Below are positions 1-6,723 of a DNA stretch of 7,323 nt, one piece after another. The notes beneath the pieces were generated by a model. That model saw nothing but the letters and a program-made list of their open reading frames with translations, made no database searches and had not been told where the DNA came from. Where the stretch lies: assembly GCA_022572335.1 (NCBI GenBank), contig JACZWD010000135.1, positions 1 to 7,323 on the forward strand. Reading direction: 5' to 3'. The first letter of the stretch is position 1. Each line of letters begins with the position of its first letter. This stretch comes from Pseudomonadota bacterium (GTDB lineage: Bacteria > Pseudomonadota > Alphaproteobacteria > Rhodospirillales > 2-02-FULL-58-16). A program made the translations under genes and the position numbers.

Positions 1-338
1 ATCCAGCGCTGCGCCCCCATGCCCGCCGTGCCCCCCAACTCGACCGCCGCCAGCAGCACCAGGGTGACCAGATAGATGACATAGGAATAGCGCAGCCACA
101 GGCGGATGTTGGTCAGCGCCACCGCCACCATGATGGCTCCGCCGACGGCGAAGCGCACCATCTGGCGCGACGCCCAGGGGTCGAAGCTGCCGGTGCCGGC
201 GACGCGGCCGGCGGCGGAATAGAGCATGGCGAAGCCGATGCCGGCGACGGCGACGAGCAGGAGCACGAACAGCCAGTGGATCTGCCACAGCTTCTGCCGC
301 AAGGTGTACACCGGCCGGTTGAGCGCGTTGACGGTCAT
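1..338 (-). CDS. rodA: RodA, SEDS-family peptidoglycan glycosyltransferase (5' part only)
   Basis: RodA polymerises lipid II into glycan strands in the inner membrane, working with PBP2 and the MreBCD scaffold during cell elongation. The visible 112 codons start at ATG 338 with MTVNALNRPVYTLRQKLWQIHW and read to the window edge without a stop. Three membrane segments follow: about residues 23-45, 61-80 and 88-104. The fragment ends in GMGAQRWI, the conserved SEDS stretch after the third helix. The N-terminus is a typical alphaproteobacterial RodA. The ATG lies 7 nt after the mrdA stop, with a G-rich GGGGGTG about 10 nt upstream as a plausible ribosome site, so it is translated from the same message as mrdA. 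The catalytic part lies outside the window. FtsW, the division paralogue, is less likely given the pairing with PBP2 and mreBCD. Confidence 0.93.
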   Translation of the reverse strand, partial: MTVNALNRPVYTLRQKLWQIHWLFVLLLVAVAGIGFAMLYSAAGRVAGTGSFDPWASRQMVRFAVGGAIMVAVALTNIRLWLRYSYVIYLVTLVLLAAVELGGTAGMGAQRW

Positions 339-345
339 CACCGCA

Positions 346-2232
346 TCACCCCCGGCCGGCCGGCGCGGCGGGGACCCCGGTCAGGCGCTGGGCCTGCGGC
401 GGGCGCGCCGCGTCCCGGCGCTGGGCCTCGAGCAGGACGTCGCGGGCGATGGGCGCCGCCACCGTGGAGCCGCCGCCGCCGTGTTCGACCAGCACGGCGA
501 CGGCGTAGCGCGGCGCGTGCACCGGCGCGTAGCCGACGAAGACCGCGTGGTCCCTGTCCTTCCACGGCCGGTCCTTGTTCTTGCGCACGCCCGCGTCGCG
601 CTCGGCCTTGGTGATGCGCCGCACCTGGATGGTGCCGGTCTTGCCCCCCATCTCGAAGCCGGCCTCGGTGATGCGGGCCTTGTACGCCGTGCCCTTGAGG
701 CTGTTGACCACCGCCGTCGTCGCCTCGCGGACCAGCTTCAGGTATGCGGCCGCCACGCCCATGCTTGCGGGCCGGTCCTTGGCGCGCGGCGTGGTCCCGT
801 CCAGGGTCACCGTGTCCCGGGTCAGATGGGGCGTCACCGCGAAGCCGCCGTTGACCAGGCGCGCCGTCATCACCACCAGCTGCAGCGGCGTGGCCAGGAG
901 ATACCCCTGGCCGATGCCGGTGATCAGGGTCTCGCCCTTCTGCCACGGCATGTCCATGGTGGCGAGCTTCCAGTCCCGCGTCGGCACCAGGCCCGGCTGT
1001 TCGCCGGGCAGGTCCAGTCCCAGCCTACGCCCGAAGCCCAAGCGCCGGGCCATGGCGGCGATGTGGTCGATCCCGGTGCGCCGCGCCGTTTCGTAGAAAT
1101 AGATGTCGCACGACTGGGTGATGCCCTTGGCCAGGTCGACGGTCCCGTGGCCGCCCCTTTTCCAACAGTGGAACGTGGCGTCGCCCAGCTTCAGGAATCC
1201 GGGACAGAAGAACGTGGTCTCGGGCGTGATGGCGCCCTTTTCCAGCGCCGCCAGGGCGACCACGATCTTGAAGGTGGAGCCGGGCGCGTACTGGCCGCGG
1301 ATCGCCTTGTTGGTCAGCGGCGCCATGGGGTTGGAGACGAGATCCCGCCACGCCTCGGCGCTCAGGCCCTTGTTGAAGCCGTTGGGATCGAAGCTGGGCG
1401 TCGAGGCCATGGCCAGGACCTCGCCCGTGTGCACGTCCATGACGACGGCGGAGGCGCTTTTTCCGGCCAGGCGACGGACCACCATCTTCTGCAGTTCCAC
1501 ATCGATGGTCAGGGTCACCTCGGCCCCGGGCTGGCCCTCGCGGCGGCGCAATTCGCGGATCACCCGCCCCAGCGCGTTGACCTCGACCTGGGAGCTGCCG
1601 CCGGTGCCGCGGAGCGCCAGATCGTAGACCTTCTCGATGCCCGCCTTGCCGATGCGGAAACCGGGGAGCTCCAACAGGGGATCGCGGCCGATCTCGGCCT
1701 CGGAGACGGCGGCCACGTAGCCCAGCACATGGGCGGTGTCTTCGCCATGGGGGTAGTGGCGGCTCTGGCCGACGTCGATCATCACGCCGGGCAGGTCCGG
1801 TATGTTGACCTCGATGCGCGCCACCTCCTCCCAGTTGAGGTTTTCGCGCACGGTCACCGGCACGAAACCGCGCCGGCGCCCGATGTCGCGCAGAATCCGG
1901 CGCTTCTCGCCGTCGCCGATGGGGATGATGGCACCGAGCCGTCCCAACGTCTCCTCGACGTCCTCGGCGGCTTCCGAGATCAGCACCACCCGGTAGTTCT
2001 GCTGGTTGACCGCCATCGGCACGCCGAAACGGTCGACGATGCGCCCGCGCGGCGGCGCCAGGAGCCGCAGGTTGATGCGGTTCTCTTCGGCCAGGGTGGC
2101 ATAGCGCGCGGACTCGATGACCTGCAGGTAGTACATGCGCCCGACCAGGGCGGAAAGAAGCGCGAACTTGCCCCCCGCCAGCATCGCCGCCCGCCGGCTG
2201 AAAAGCTTTTGCCGGTCGATGTCGCTGTGCAT
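346..2232 (-). CDS. mrdA: Penicillin-binding protein 2, elongasome DD-transpeptidase
   Basis: Class B PBP that cross-links lateral-wall peptidoglycan in the periplasm as the partner of RodA. The product is 628 aa, a normal family length. Residues about 20-37 form the single N-terminal membrane anchor. The non-catalytic pedestal follows, with LLAPPRGRIVDRFG at 57-70. The transpeptidase domain carries all three active-site motifs: STFK with nucleophile Ser319, SCD at 374-376, and KTG at 531-533. Between the first two lie Cys343, Cys356, His362 and Cys375, at the places where PBP2 proteins carry a metal-site set of Asp/Asp/His/Cys (see findings). The C-terminal 20-25 residues are Ala/Pro-rich and probably disordered. 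The ATG lies 1 nt after the mreD stop, with GGAG about 10 nt upstream, so translation is likely coupled to mreD. No broken motifs are seen. Confidence 0.97.
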   Translation of the reverse strand: MHSDIDRQKLFSRRAAMLAGGKFALLSALVGRMYYLQVIESARYATLAEENRINLRLLAPPRGRIVDRFGVPMAVNQQNYRVVLISEAAEDVEETLGRLGAIIPIGDGEKRRILRDIGRRRGFVPVTVRENLNWEEVARIEVNIPDLPGVMIDVGQSRHYPHGEDTAHVLGYVAAVSEAEIGRDPLLELPGFRIGKAGIEKVYDLALRGTGGSSQVEVNALGRVIRELRRREGQPGAEVTLTIDVELQKMVVRRLAGKSASAVVMDVHTGEVLAMASTPSFDPNGFNKGLSAEAWRDLVSNPMAPLTNKAIRGQYAPGSTFKIVVALAALEKGAITPETTFFCPGFLKLGDATFHCWKRGGHGTVDLAKGITQSCDIYFYETARRTGIDHIAAMARRLGFGRRLGLDLPGEQPGLVPTRDWKLATMDMPWQKGETLITGIGQGYLLATPLQLVVMTARLVNGGFAVTPHLTRDTVTLDGTTPRAKDRPASMGVAAAYLKLVREATTAVVNSLKGTAYKARITEAGFEMGGKTGTIQVRRITKAERDAGVRKNKDRPWKDRDHAVFVGYAPVHAPRYAVAVLVEHGGGGSTVAAPIARDVLLEAQRRDAARPPQAQRLTGVPAAPAGRG

Positions 2233-2233
2233 G

Positions 2234-2749
2234 TCATTCGGACTCCAGGAATGCCCGTTGCCAGCGCAGGAAAACCCACGCCAGAAGCGGGAACACCCCG
2301 AGTGTCATCAGGTATTGAAACAGCACCGCGCGGGGCGCGACAAGGGTCAGGTTGTAGACCGAGACCAGGATCCAGCTCGACAGCGCCGCCCCCGCCGCGA
2401 CCACGGCGAAACCCAGCCACACGACGGCGAAGGACTTGCCGACGAAGAAACGGCGCTGGGAAAGCACGACCCCGTACACGCCGATGAAAACCAGCGCGTT
2501 CACCCCGATGGGAGTCCCGGTGAGCGTGTCCTGCAACAGGCCGATCACGAAAACGGCGAAGGCGGGCAACAGCCGGGGCCGGTAGATGGCCCAATGATAG
2601 ACCGCGATCAGGGGCAGCAACGGCGCGACGCGCGCAAAACCGGGGATGTGCAGGGGCACCACGCTGACCACCACCAGGACCAGCGTCAGGGCGAAGGGCG
2701 TCAGCCGGCGCGCCAGCGCATCCAGCCGATGCCACAGCGACGGCTTCAT
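2234..2749 (-). CDS. mreD: Rod shape-determining membrane protein MreD
   Basis: MreD is a small polytopic inner-membrane protein that joins MreC, MreB, RodA and PBP2 in the elongasome. From ATG 2749 it is 171 aa starting MKPSLWHRLDALARRL, the usual length and N-terminus for alphaproteobacterial MreD. Hydrophobic helices lie at about residues 18-33, 41-53, 60-73, 84-97, 105-130 and 143-160, and LLQDTLTGTPIGVNAL resembles the conserved MreD signature. An upstream in-frame ATG at 2785 would add 12 residues (MSSYYDRGYFET). I did not choose it, because nine of these come from the terminal repeat of the inserted element and it has no Shine-Dalgarno sequence. For the 2749 start the best ribosome site is GAGGG about 12 nt upstream, also inside the terminal repeat. 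The gene ends 1 nt before mrdA. Confidence 0.95.
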   Translation of the reverse strand: MKPSLWHRLDALARRLTPFALTLVLVVVSVVPLHIPGFARVAPLLPLIAVYHWAIYRPRLLPAFAVFVIGLLQDTLTGTPIGVNALVFIGVYGVVLSQRRFFVGKSFAVVWLGFAVVAAGAALSSWILVSVYNLTLVAPRAVLFQYLMTLGVFPLLAWVFLRWQRAFLESE

Positions 2750-2761
2750 GGTCTCGAAGTA

Positions 2762-2791
2762 CCCTCTATCATAATAGGATGACACGTGTGA
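2762..2791 (+). repeat. Terminal inverted repeat, mreD-proximal arm
   Basis: The outer 20 bases (CCCTCTATCATAATAGGATG) are perfectly complementary to 3000-3019. After a 2-base mismatch another 8 bases (ACGTGTGA, 2784-2791) pair with 2990-2997. The matching one base outside the TA on each side (G...C) may simply come from a GTAC target. Read on the minus strand, this arm encodes SYYDRGY in the mreD frame and supplies the GAGGG that may serve as mreD ribosome site. Confidence 0.9.
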
Positions 2792-2886
2792 CGGCCATGG
2801 GTGGCCATTCGGCTAGGAGCGCGGTTCGACGTGATGCGGCCCATCACGAGAGCCGCGCGACGACGTCCGATGGCCACCCATGGCCG
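2792..2886. other. Internal hairpin 1 of the mreC-mreD element
   Basis: A 17-bp perfect inverted repeat (CGGCCATGGGTGGCCAT at 2792-2808 with 2870-2886) encloses further imperfect pairing. GCGCGG near 2820 pairs with CCGCGC near 2853, and CGTGATG near 2830 pairs with CATCACG near 2842, leaving a short CGGCC-type loop. It abuts the terminal repeat directly, which gives the element a branched fold. Confidence 0.85.
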
Positions 2887-2895
2887 CCCGAAGGG

Positions 2896-2988
2896 TCGCT
2901 TTTCGCGCCTTTTGGGGGCGTCAGCGCCGCTTGACGATGTCCCGCATCGCCGGCGCGACGCTTCCTACCCAAAAGACGCGAAAAGACG
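2896..2988. other. Internal hairpin 2 of the mreC-mreD element (shared module)
   Basis: Arms 2896-2929 and 2951-2988 pair through CTTTTCGCG (9 bp), CTTTTGGG (8 bp), GCGTC and GCGCCG, separated by small bulges. The loop (2931-2951) contains a further short GATG/CATC stem. This hairpin is the part related to the sequence at 7167-7258 upstream of leuA. There the loop motifs are kept while the stems differ. Confidence 0.85.
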
Positions 2989-2989
2989 A

Positions 2990-3019
2990 TCACACGTACC
3001 ATCCTATTATGATAGAGGG
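2990..3019 (-). repeat. Terminal inverted repeat, mreC-proximal arm
   Basis: Reverse complement of 2762-2791 with only two mismatches (2998-2999 against 2782-2783). It begins 8 nt after the mreC stop codon, so in the mRNA it forms the 5' side of a 30-bp stem closing the whole element. Confidence 0.9.
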
Positions 3020-3027
3020 TACTACCC

Positions 3028-3906
3028 CTACGGCCCGTCGGCCGGGATACCCGGAAGGAGCGGTTGCAGGATACCCCTGAGACCGAAATCGACGACGCGG
3101 ACATATTCGAGCCGGCTGCGCTCGACGAAAGGCTGGACCCCGATGCCGGCGTCGCCGACCGAGGCCACGACCCCCACCGGCAGACCGGGCGGGAAGGCGC
3201 CGCCATGGCCCGAGGTCACGACGCGGTCGCCCGGGGAGACTTCCGCTCCCGGGGGCAGGCGGATCAGGCGCAACACTTCGGTGTTGTCCCCGGCCAGGAT
3301 GGCGCGCGTGCGGGTCCGTTCCACCAGCACCGGGATGTGGGAGTTCAAGTCCGTGATCAGGATGACCCGCGTCGAGCGGGTGCCGACGCCGGCGACGCGC
3401 CCGACCAGGCCGTCACCGGTGACCACCGCCTGTCCCTTGCGCACGCCGGCGCGAAAACCGGCATTGAGCACCAAAGAATGCGCGAAGGCGCCGCCCGTGT
3501 CGCCGATGACGCGGGCGGTCACGTAGCTGGCCTCGGGCCCGGGCACGAAATTGAGCAGGGCGCGAAGCGCCTTGGTCTCGGCCTCCAGCCGGCGCGCCAC
3601 CGTCTGCCATTGCAGGAGCCGTACCTTGTCCTCGCGCAGCCCGGCGTTCTCCTCGCGCAGGGCAGCCAACTCGCGGACCTGGTCCACCACGTCGGACACG
3701 GTGGCGACGGGGCGGGACAGAACGTCGAGGATGGGGGCCAGCGCGTCGGTCACCTGGGTGCGGATGCGTTCCGCCACCAGCACGTCCGCCTTGCCCAGCA
3801 ACATCAGGCCGAACGCCGCCGCGACCAGGCCCACGTACGCGAAGCGCTGGATCAGGCCCTTGATGGGCACTGCGATGCGATGTACCGGCCGCAACGGTCC
3901 TTTCAA
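3028..3906 (-). CDS. mreC: Rod shape-determining protein MreC
   Basis: MreC is a bitopic periplasmic scaffold that links MreB/MreD to PBP2 and activates it. I place the start at TTG 3906, giving 292 aa (MKGPLRPVHRIAVPIKGL...). GGGGAG lies 6 nt before this TTG and the N-terminus fits the family. An upstream GTG at 3951 would add 15 residues but has no ribosome site. A membrane helix spans about residues 22-38. A heptad-like coiled coil follows at about 70-120 (VRELAALREENAGLREDKV). The beta-domain core occupies about 125-280, with ARVIGD, GDGLVGRV and ITDLNSHIPV typical of MreC. The C-terminus is short. The gene stops at TAG 3028-3030, right next to the inserted element. Confidence 0.95.
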   Translation of the reverse strand: MKGPLRPVHRIAVPIKGLIQRFAYVGLVAAAFGLMLLGKADVLVAERIRTQVTDALAPILDVLSRPVATVSDVVDQVRELAALREENAGLREDKVRLLQWQTVARRLEAETKALRALLNFVPGPEASYVTARVIGDTGGAFAHSLVLNAGFRAGVRKGQAVVTGDGLVGRVAGVGTRSTRVILITDLNSHIPVLVERTRTRAILAGDNTEVLRLIRLPPGAEVSPGDRVVTSGHGGAFPPGLPVGVVASVGDAGIGVQPFVERSRLEYVRVVDFGLRGILQPLLPGIPADGP

Positions 3907-3984
3907 GCCCCTCTCCCCAATAGCTTGAACTCCCAATACTCGGAATTCCACGTATGCCTGCCCAGCGTACAGTACCGTCAGGGT

Positions 3985-4000
3985 GTTAATTTTAATTTAA
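3985..4000 (-). promoter_or_regulatory. Candidate CtrA binding site in the mreB-mreC gap
   Basis: On the minus strand the sequence reads TTAAATTAAAATTAAC: TTAA, seven bases, TTAA, then C. This matches the full-site consensus TTAA-N7-TTAA(C) of the alphaproteobacterial cell-cycle/motility regulator CtrA. It stands in an isolated AT-rich patch of an otherwise GC-rich gap, 79 nt before the chosen mreC start. No clear -35/-10 pair was found around it. The match is exact, but function is inferred from the consensus alone. Confidence 0.4.
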
Positions 4001-4012
4001 TGCGCCGGGGCG

Positions 4013-5053
4013 CTAATACATGGTCGTCAAAACGTTTTTCAGCCTTTTCATCTCCTCGAGGGCCTGCCCGGTTCCCAGCACCACACACGACAGCGGGTCG
4101 TCGGCAAGGGATACCGGCAGGCCCGTGGCGTGCCTGAGCACGTAGTCCATGTTGCCGAGAAGGGCGCCGCCGCCGGTCAGCACGATGCCCTTGTCCACGA
4201 TATCGGCGGCCAGCTCCGGCGCCGTGTGTTCGAGCGCCACCTTGACCGTCTCGATGATGGCGCCGACCGGCTCGGCCAGGCTTTCCGCGACCTGGCGTTG
4301 GCTGATGGTCAGTTCCCGGGGCACGCCCTGCATCAGGTCCCGGCCCTTGATTTCCATGGTTGGCCCGTCGCCGTCCTCGGGCGGGCAGGCGGAGCCGATT
4401 TCCTCCTTGATGCGCTCGGCGCTGCTTTCGCCGACCAGCAGGTTATGGTTGCGCCGGATATAGGCGATGATGGCCTCGTCCATCTTGTCGCCGCCGACCC
4501 GTACCGAGCGTGAATAGACGATGCCGCCAAGGGCGAGGACCGCCACCTCCGTGGTCCCGCCGCCGATGTCCACCACCATGGAGCCGGTGGGTTCGGTCAC
4601 CGGAAGGCCGGCGCCGATGGCCGCCGCCATGGGTTCCTCGATCAGGTACACCCGGCGGGCGCCGGCGCTTTCGGCGGATTCCTGGATGGCCCGGCGCTCC
4701 ACCGCGGTGGAGCCCGAAGGCACGCAGACGACGATCATCGGACTGGCGAAGCTGCGCCGGTTGTGGACCTTGCGGATGAAGTGCTTGATCATCTCCTCGG
4801 CGACCTCGAAATCGGCGATGACGCCTTCGCGCAAGGGACGAATGGCCTGGATGTTGCCCGGCGTGCGGCCAAGCATCTGCTTGGCTTCGTTGCCGACGGC
4901 GAGAACCTGTTTCTTGCCCTTGACCTCGACCAAGGCGACCACGGAAGGCTCGTTGAGAACGATCCCCCGGCCCTTGACGTAGACGAGGGTGTTGGCCGTC
5001 CCCAGGTCGATGGCCATGTCGGCCGACAGAAAGCCGAACAGTCTGGAAAACAT
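4013..5053 (-). CDS. mreB: Actin-like rod shape-determining protein MreB
   Basis: MreB forms ATP-bound membrane-associated filaments that orient lateral-wall synthesis. At 346 aa it is full length. The N-terminal MFSRLFGFLS fits the amphipathic membrane-binding helix of Gram-negative MreB. Actin-fold nucleotide motifs are intact: phosphate-1 DLGTANT at 16-22, phosphate-2 DIGGGTTE at 162-169, and adenosine motif LTGGGALL at 292-299. VPSGSTAVERRA (111-122) and the EEPMAAAIGAGLPV stretch (139-152) are also characteristic. ATG 5053 is supported by GAGG about 5 nt upstream (GTGAGGCCCC-ATG). It lies 105 nt downstream of leuA with its own promoter candidate, and 106 nt before mreC. Nothing is degenerate. 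Confidence 0.98.
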   Translation of the reverse strand: MFSRLFGFLSADMAIDLGTANTLVYVKGRGIVLNEPSVVALVEVKGKKQVLAVGNEAKQMLGRTPGNIQAIRPLREGVIADFEVAEEMIKHFIRKVHNRRSFASPMIVVCVPSGSTAVERRAIQESAESAGARRVYLIEEPMAAAIGAGLPVTEPTGSMVVDIGGGTTEVAVLALGGIVYSRSVRVGGDKMDEAIIAYIRRNHNLLVGESSAERIKEEIGSACPPEDGDGPTMEIKGRDLMQGVPRELTISQRQVAESLAEPVGAIIETVKVALEHTAPELAADIVDKGIVLTGGGALLGNMDYVLRHATGLPVSLADDPLSCVVLGTGQALEEMKRLKNVLTTMY

Positions 5054-5085
5054 GGGGCCTCACAATTCGTTCGGAGTACGACTCA

Positions 5086-5123
5086 GGGGGGCGCCGGAGA
5101 GCGTTCTCCGCGCCGCCGCCCCC
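5086..5123. other. GC-rich hairpin in the mreB 5' region
   Basis: The inner stem CGGAGA/TCTCCG (5095-5100 with 5105-5110) has loop GCGT. An outer stem of about 7 bp (GGGGGCG 5087-5093 with 5117-5123) is separated by a 6-nt asymmetric bulge. In the direction of mreB transcription no T-tract follows, so it is not a convincing leuA terminator. It would sit in the mreB leader if transcription starts at the TATAAA box just upstream. Confidence 0.55.
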
Positions 5124-5129
5124 TTTATA
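5124..5129 (-). promoter_or_regulatory. Possible -10 box for mreB
   Basis: The minus strand reads CACCTTTTTATAAAGG between leuA and mreB, and TATAAA is five of six matches to TATAAT. No recognisable -35 lies 16-18 nt upstream (that stretch is GCC/GGG-rich), so this is only a weak promoter call. Confidence 0.3.
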
Positions 5130-5158
5130 AAAAGGTGTTCGCCCGCGGGCTGGTGATA

Positions 5159-6715
5159 CTACGCCGAAAGTGCCGCCGGCGCCGATTTCTTTCTCTTCAC
5201 CAGCAGCTTGTTGAGAGCGTTCACATACGCCTTGACGGACGCGACCATGGTGTCGGTGTCCGCGCCCTGGCCGAGGACGGTCTTGCCTTTCTCCTCCAGG
5301 CGCACGGTGACCTCGGCCTGGGCGTCCGTGCCCTGGGTCACCGCGTGCACCTGATAGAGCTGGAGGCGCGCCTGGTGGGGGAACAACGCCTTGATTCCAT
5401 TGAAGGCGGCGTCCACCGGTCCGTCGCCGGTGGCCCGGCAGTGTTTGATCTCGCCGTCGATCTCCAGTTCCAGCTCGGCCTTCGGCGGCCGGTGCTTGGT
5501 GCCGCAGAGGATCTCAAGCGAAATCAGGCGCACCCGGTCGTTGGCGCGCACCACCTCGTCGTCGACCAGGGCGACGATGTCTTCGTCGAAGATCTCCTTT
5601 TTCTTGTCCGCCAGGTCCTTGAAGCGCTTGAACACATCGCGCACGGCGTTGTCGCCGAGGTCGTAGCCCAGCTCCTTCAGCTTCTCCCTGAACGCATGGC
5701 TGCCCGAGTGCTTGCCCAGAACCAGCTTGGACGCCGTCAGGCCCACCGACTCCGGGGTCATGATCTCGTAGGTGCCGGCGTGCTTCAACACGCCGTCCTG
5801 ATGGATCCCCGCTTCGTGGGCGAAGGCGTTGGCGCCGACGATGGCCTTGTTGGGTTGCACGGTGAACCCGGTGACGGTGGAAACCAGCCGTGACGCCCTC
5901 ATGATGTTCTCGGTCCTGATCGCGGTCGTATAGGGCATGTGATCATGGCGCGTGCGCAGGGCCATGACGATCTCCTCCATGGCCGCGTTGCCGGCCCGTT
6001 CGCCGAGGCCGTTGATGGTGCACTCGACCTGGCGCGCGCCGGCGTGCACCGCGGCCAGCGAGTTGGCCACGGCCAGCCCCAGGTCGTTGTGGCAATGCAC
6101 GGAGAGGACCGCCTTGTCGATATTGGGGACGCGGTCGAACAGCATTTTGATCAGGGCCGTGAACTCGTCGGGCAAGGCGTAGCCCACGGTGTCGGGAACG
6201 TTGATGGTGGTGGCGCCGGCGTCGATGGCGCTTTCCACGCAGCGGCAAAGGAAATCGTGGTCCGAGCGCGAGCCGTCCTCGCATGACCACTCCACGTCGT
6301 CGGTGAACCGGCGGGCATAGGATACGCTTTCGATCACTTGGTCGTGCACCGCGTCGGGCTCCATCTGGAGCTTGTACTTCATGTGCACCGGGCTGGTGGC
6401 GATGAACGTGTGGATGCGCCCCCGCCGGGCCGGCTTGACGGCCTCGGCGCAGCGCTCGATGTCCATCCTGGTCGCCCGGGCAAGGCCGCAGACGACCGCG
6501 GTGCTGACGGTCTTGGCGATCTCGTGCACCGCCTCGAAGTCGCCGTCCGAGGCGATGGGGAACCCTGCCTCGATGACGTCGACGCCCATTTCCTCGAGGA
6601 CCTGGGCGATGCGCAGCTTCTCGTCCAGGTTCATGGAGGCGCCCGGCGACTGCTCGCCGTCGCGCAGCGTGGTATCGAAGATGATGACCCGGTTGGCATC
6701 CTTGCTGGTGCTCAT
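5159..6715 (-). CDS. leuA: 2-isopropylmalate synthase
   Basis: LeuA condenses 2-ketoisovalerate with acetyl-CoA to 2-isopropylmalate, the first committed step of leucine synthesis, in the cytoplasm. From ATG 6715 it is 518 aa, a normal length for the long bacterial form. The TIM barrel begins with FDTTLRDGEQSPGASM (metal ligand Asp14, catalytic Arg18). HCHND has His207 and His209 as the other metal ligands, and ECTINGLGERAGN and HEAGIHQDGVLKH are conserved. Residues about 390-505 form the C-terminal leucine-sensing regulatory domain, including GQGADTDTMVASVKAYVNALN, so feedback inhibition is expected. The start was chosen because GGAAGGG stands 8 nt before it and protein similarity begins there; the upstream in-frame ATG at 6748 would only add 11 unusual residues. 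Isofunctional homologues such as homocitrate or citramalate synthase are less likely given the full length and the LeuA-type motifs. Confidence 0.97.
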   Translation of the reverse strand: MSTSKDANRVIIFDTTLRDGEQSPGASMNLDEKLRIAQVLEEMGVDVIEAGFPIASDGDFEAVHEIAKTVSTAVVCGLARATRMDIERCAEAVKPARRGRIHTFIATSPVHMKYKLQMEPDAVHDQVIESVSYARRFTDDVEWSCEDGSRSDHDFLCRCVESAIDAGATTINVPDTVGYALPDEFTALIKMLFDRVPNIDKAVLSVHCHNDLGLAVANSLAAVHAGARQVECTINGLGERAGNAAMEEIVMALRTRHDHMPYTTAIRTENIMRASRLVSTVTGFTVQPNKAIVGANAFAHEAGIHQDGVLKHAGTYEIMTPESVGLTASKLVLGKHSGSHAFREKLKELGYDLGDNAVRDVFKRFKDLADKKKEIFDEDIVALVDDEVVRANDRVRLISLEILCGTKHRPPKAELELEIDGEIKHCRATGDGPVDAAFNGIKALFPHQARLQLYQVHAVTQGTDAQAEVTVRLEEKGKTVLGQGADTDTMVASVKAYVNALNKLLVKRKKSAPAALSA

Positions 6716-6723
6716 GGGACAAA

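Larger units (their letters stand above)
2760..3021. mobile_element. MITE-like non-coding element between mreC and mreD, flanked by TA
   Basis: A 258-bp element (2762-3019) has ends that are inverted repeats and is bordered by TA at 2760-2761 and 3020-3021. It has no plausible protein. Removing the element and one TA gives an intact mreC-TAG, 18 nt, mreD-ATG junction, as expected for an insertion with TA target duplication. TA duplication is typical of IS630/Tc1-mariner-type transposases, so a non-autonomous derivative of such an element is the leading explanation; that assignment is inference. Its interior consists of two long imperfect hairpins, so the whole would fold as a three-way junction. 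The insertion is tolerated because the mreBCD-mrdA-rodA transcript can read through it in either orientation. Confidence 0.75.

Noticed and set aside
226..2487. 753-codon open frame on the plus strand opposite mrdA and mreD
   Set aside because: It is antisense to clearly recognised genes, has low-complexity Arg/Ala/Gly/His-rich sequence typical of GC-rich antisense frames, and shows no family motif.
2750..2785. N-terminal extension MSSYYDRGYFET of MreD as a real domain
   Set aside because: Most of it is the translation of the terminal inverted repeat; there is no ribosome site before ATG 2785 and the family N-terminus fits MKPS.
2801..3526. 241-codon plus-strand frame covering the mreC-mreD element
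   Set aside because: It runs from the element into antisense mreC; the composition is artefactual and no transposase motif is present, so the element is treated as non-coding.
3064..4137. 357-codon plus-strand frame opposite mreC and the end of mreB
   Set aside because: It is antisense to intact mreC, crosses the mreB-mreC gap, and is His/Gln/Gly/Ala-rich without domain signatures.
5086..5158. Rho-independent terminator after leuA
   Set aside because: GCCCGCGGGC near 5141-5150 has at most a 3-4 bp stem and sits several bases before its T-run. The stronger hairpin at 5086-5123 has no T-tract in the leuA direction. Neither qualifies.
4763..5893. 376-codon plus-strand frame opposite mreB and leuA
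   Set aside because: It spans two unrelated genes and their gap on the opposite strand; it is a composition artefact of high-GC coding sequence.
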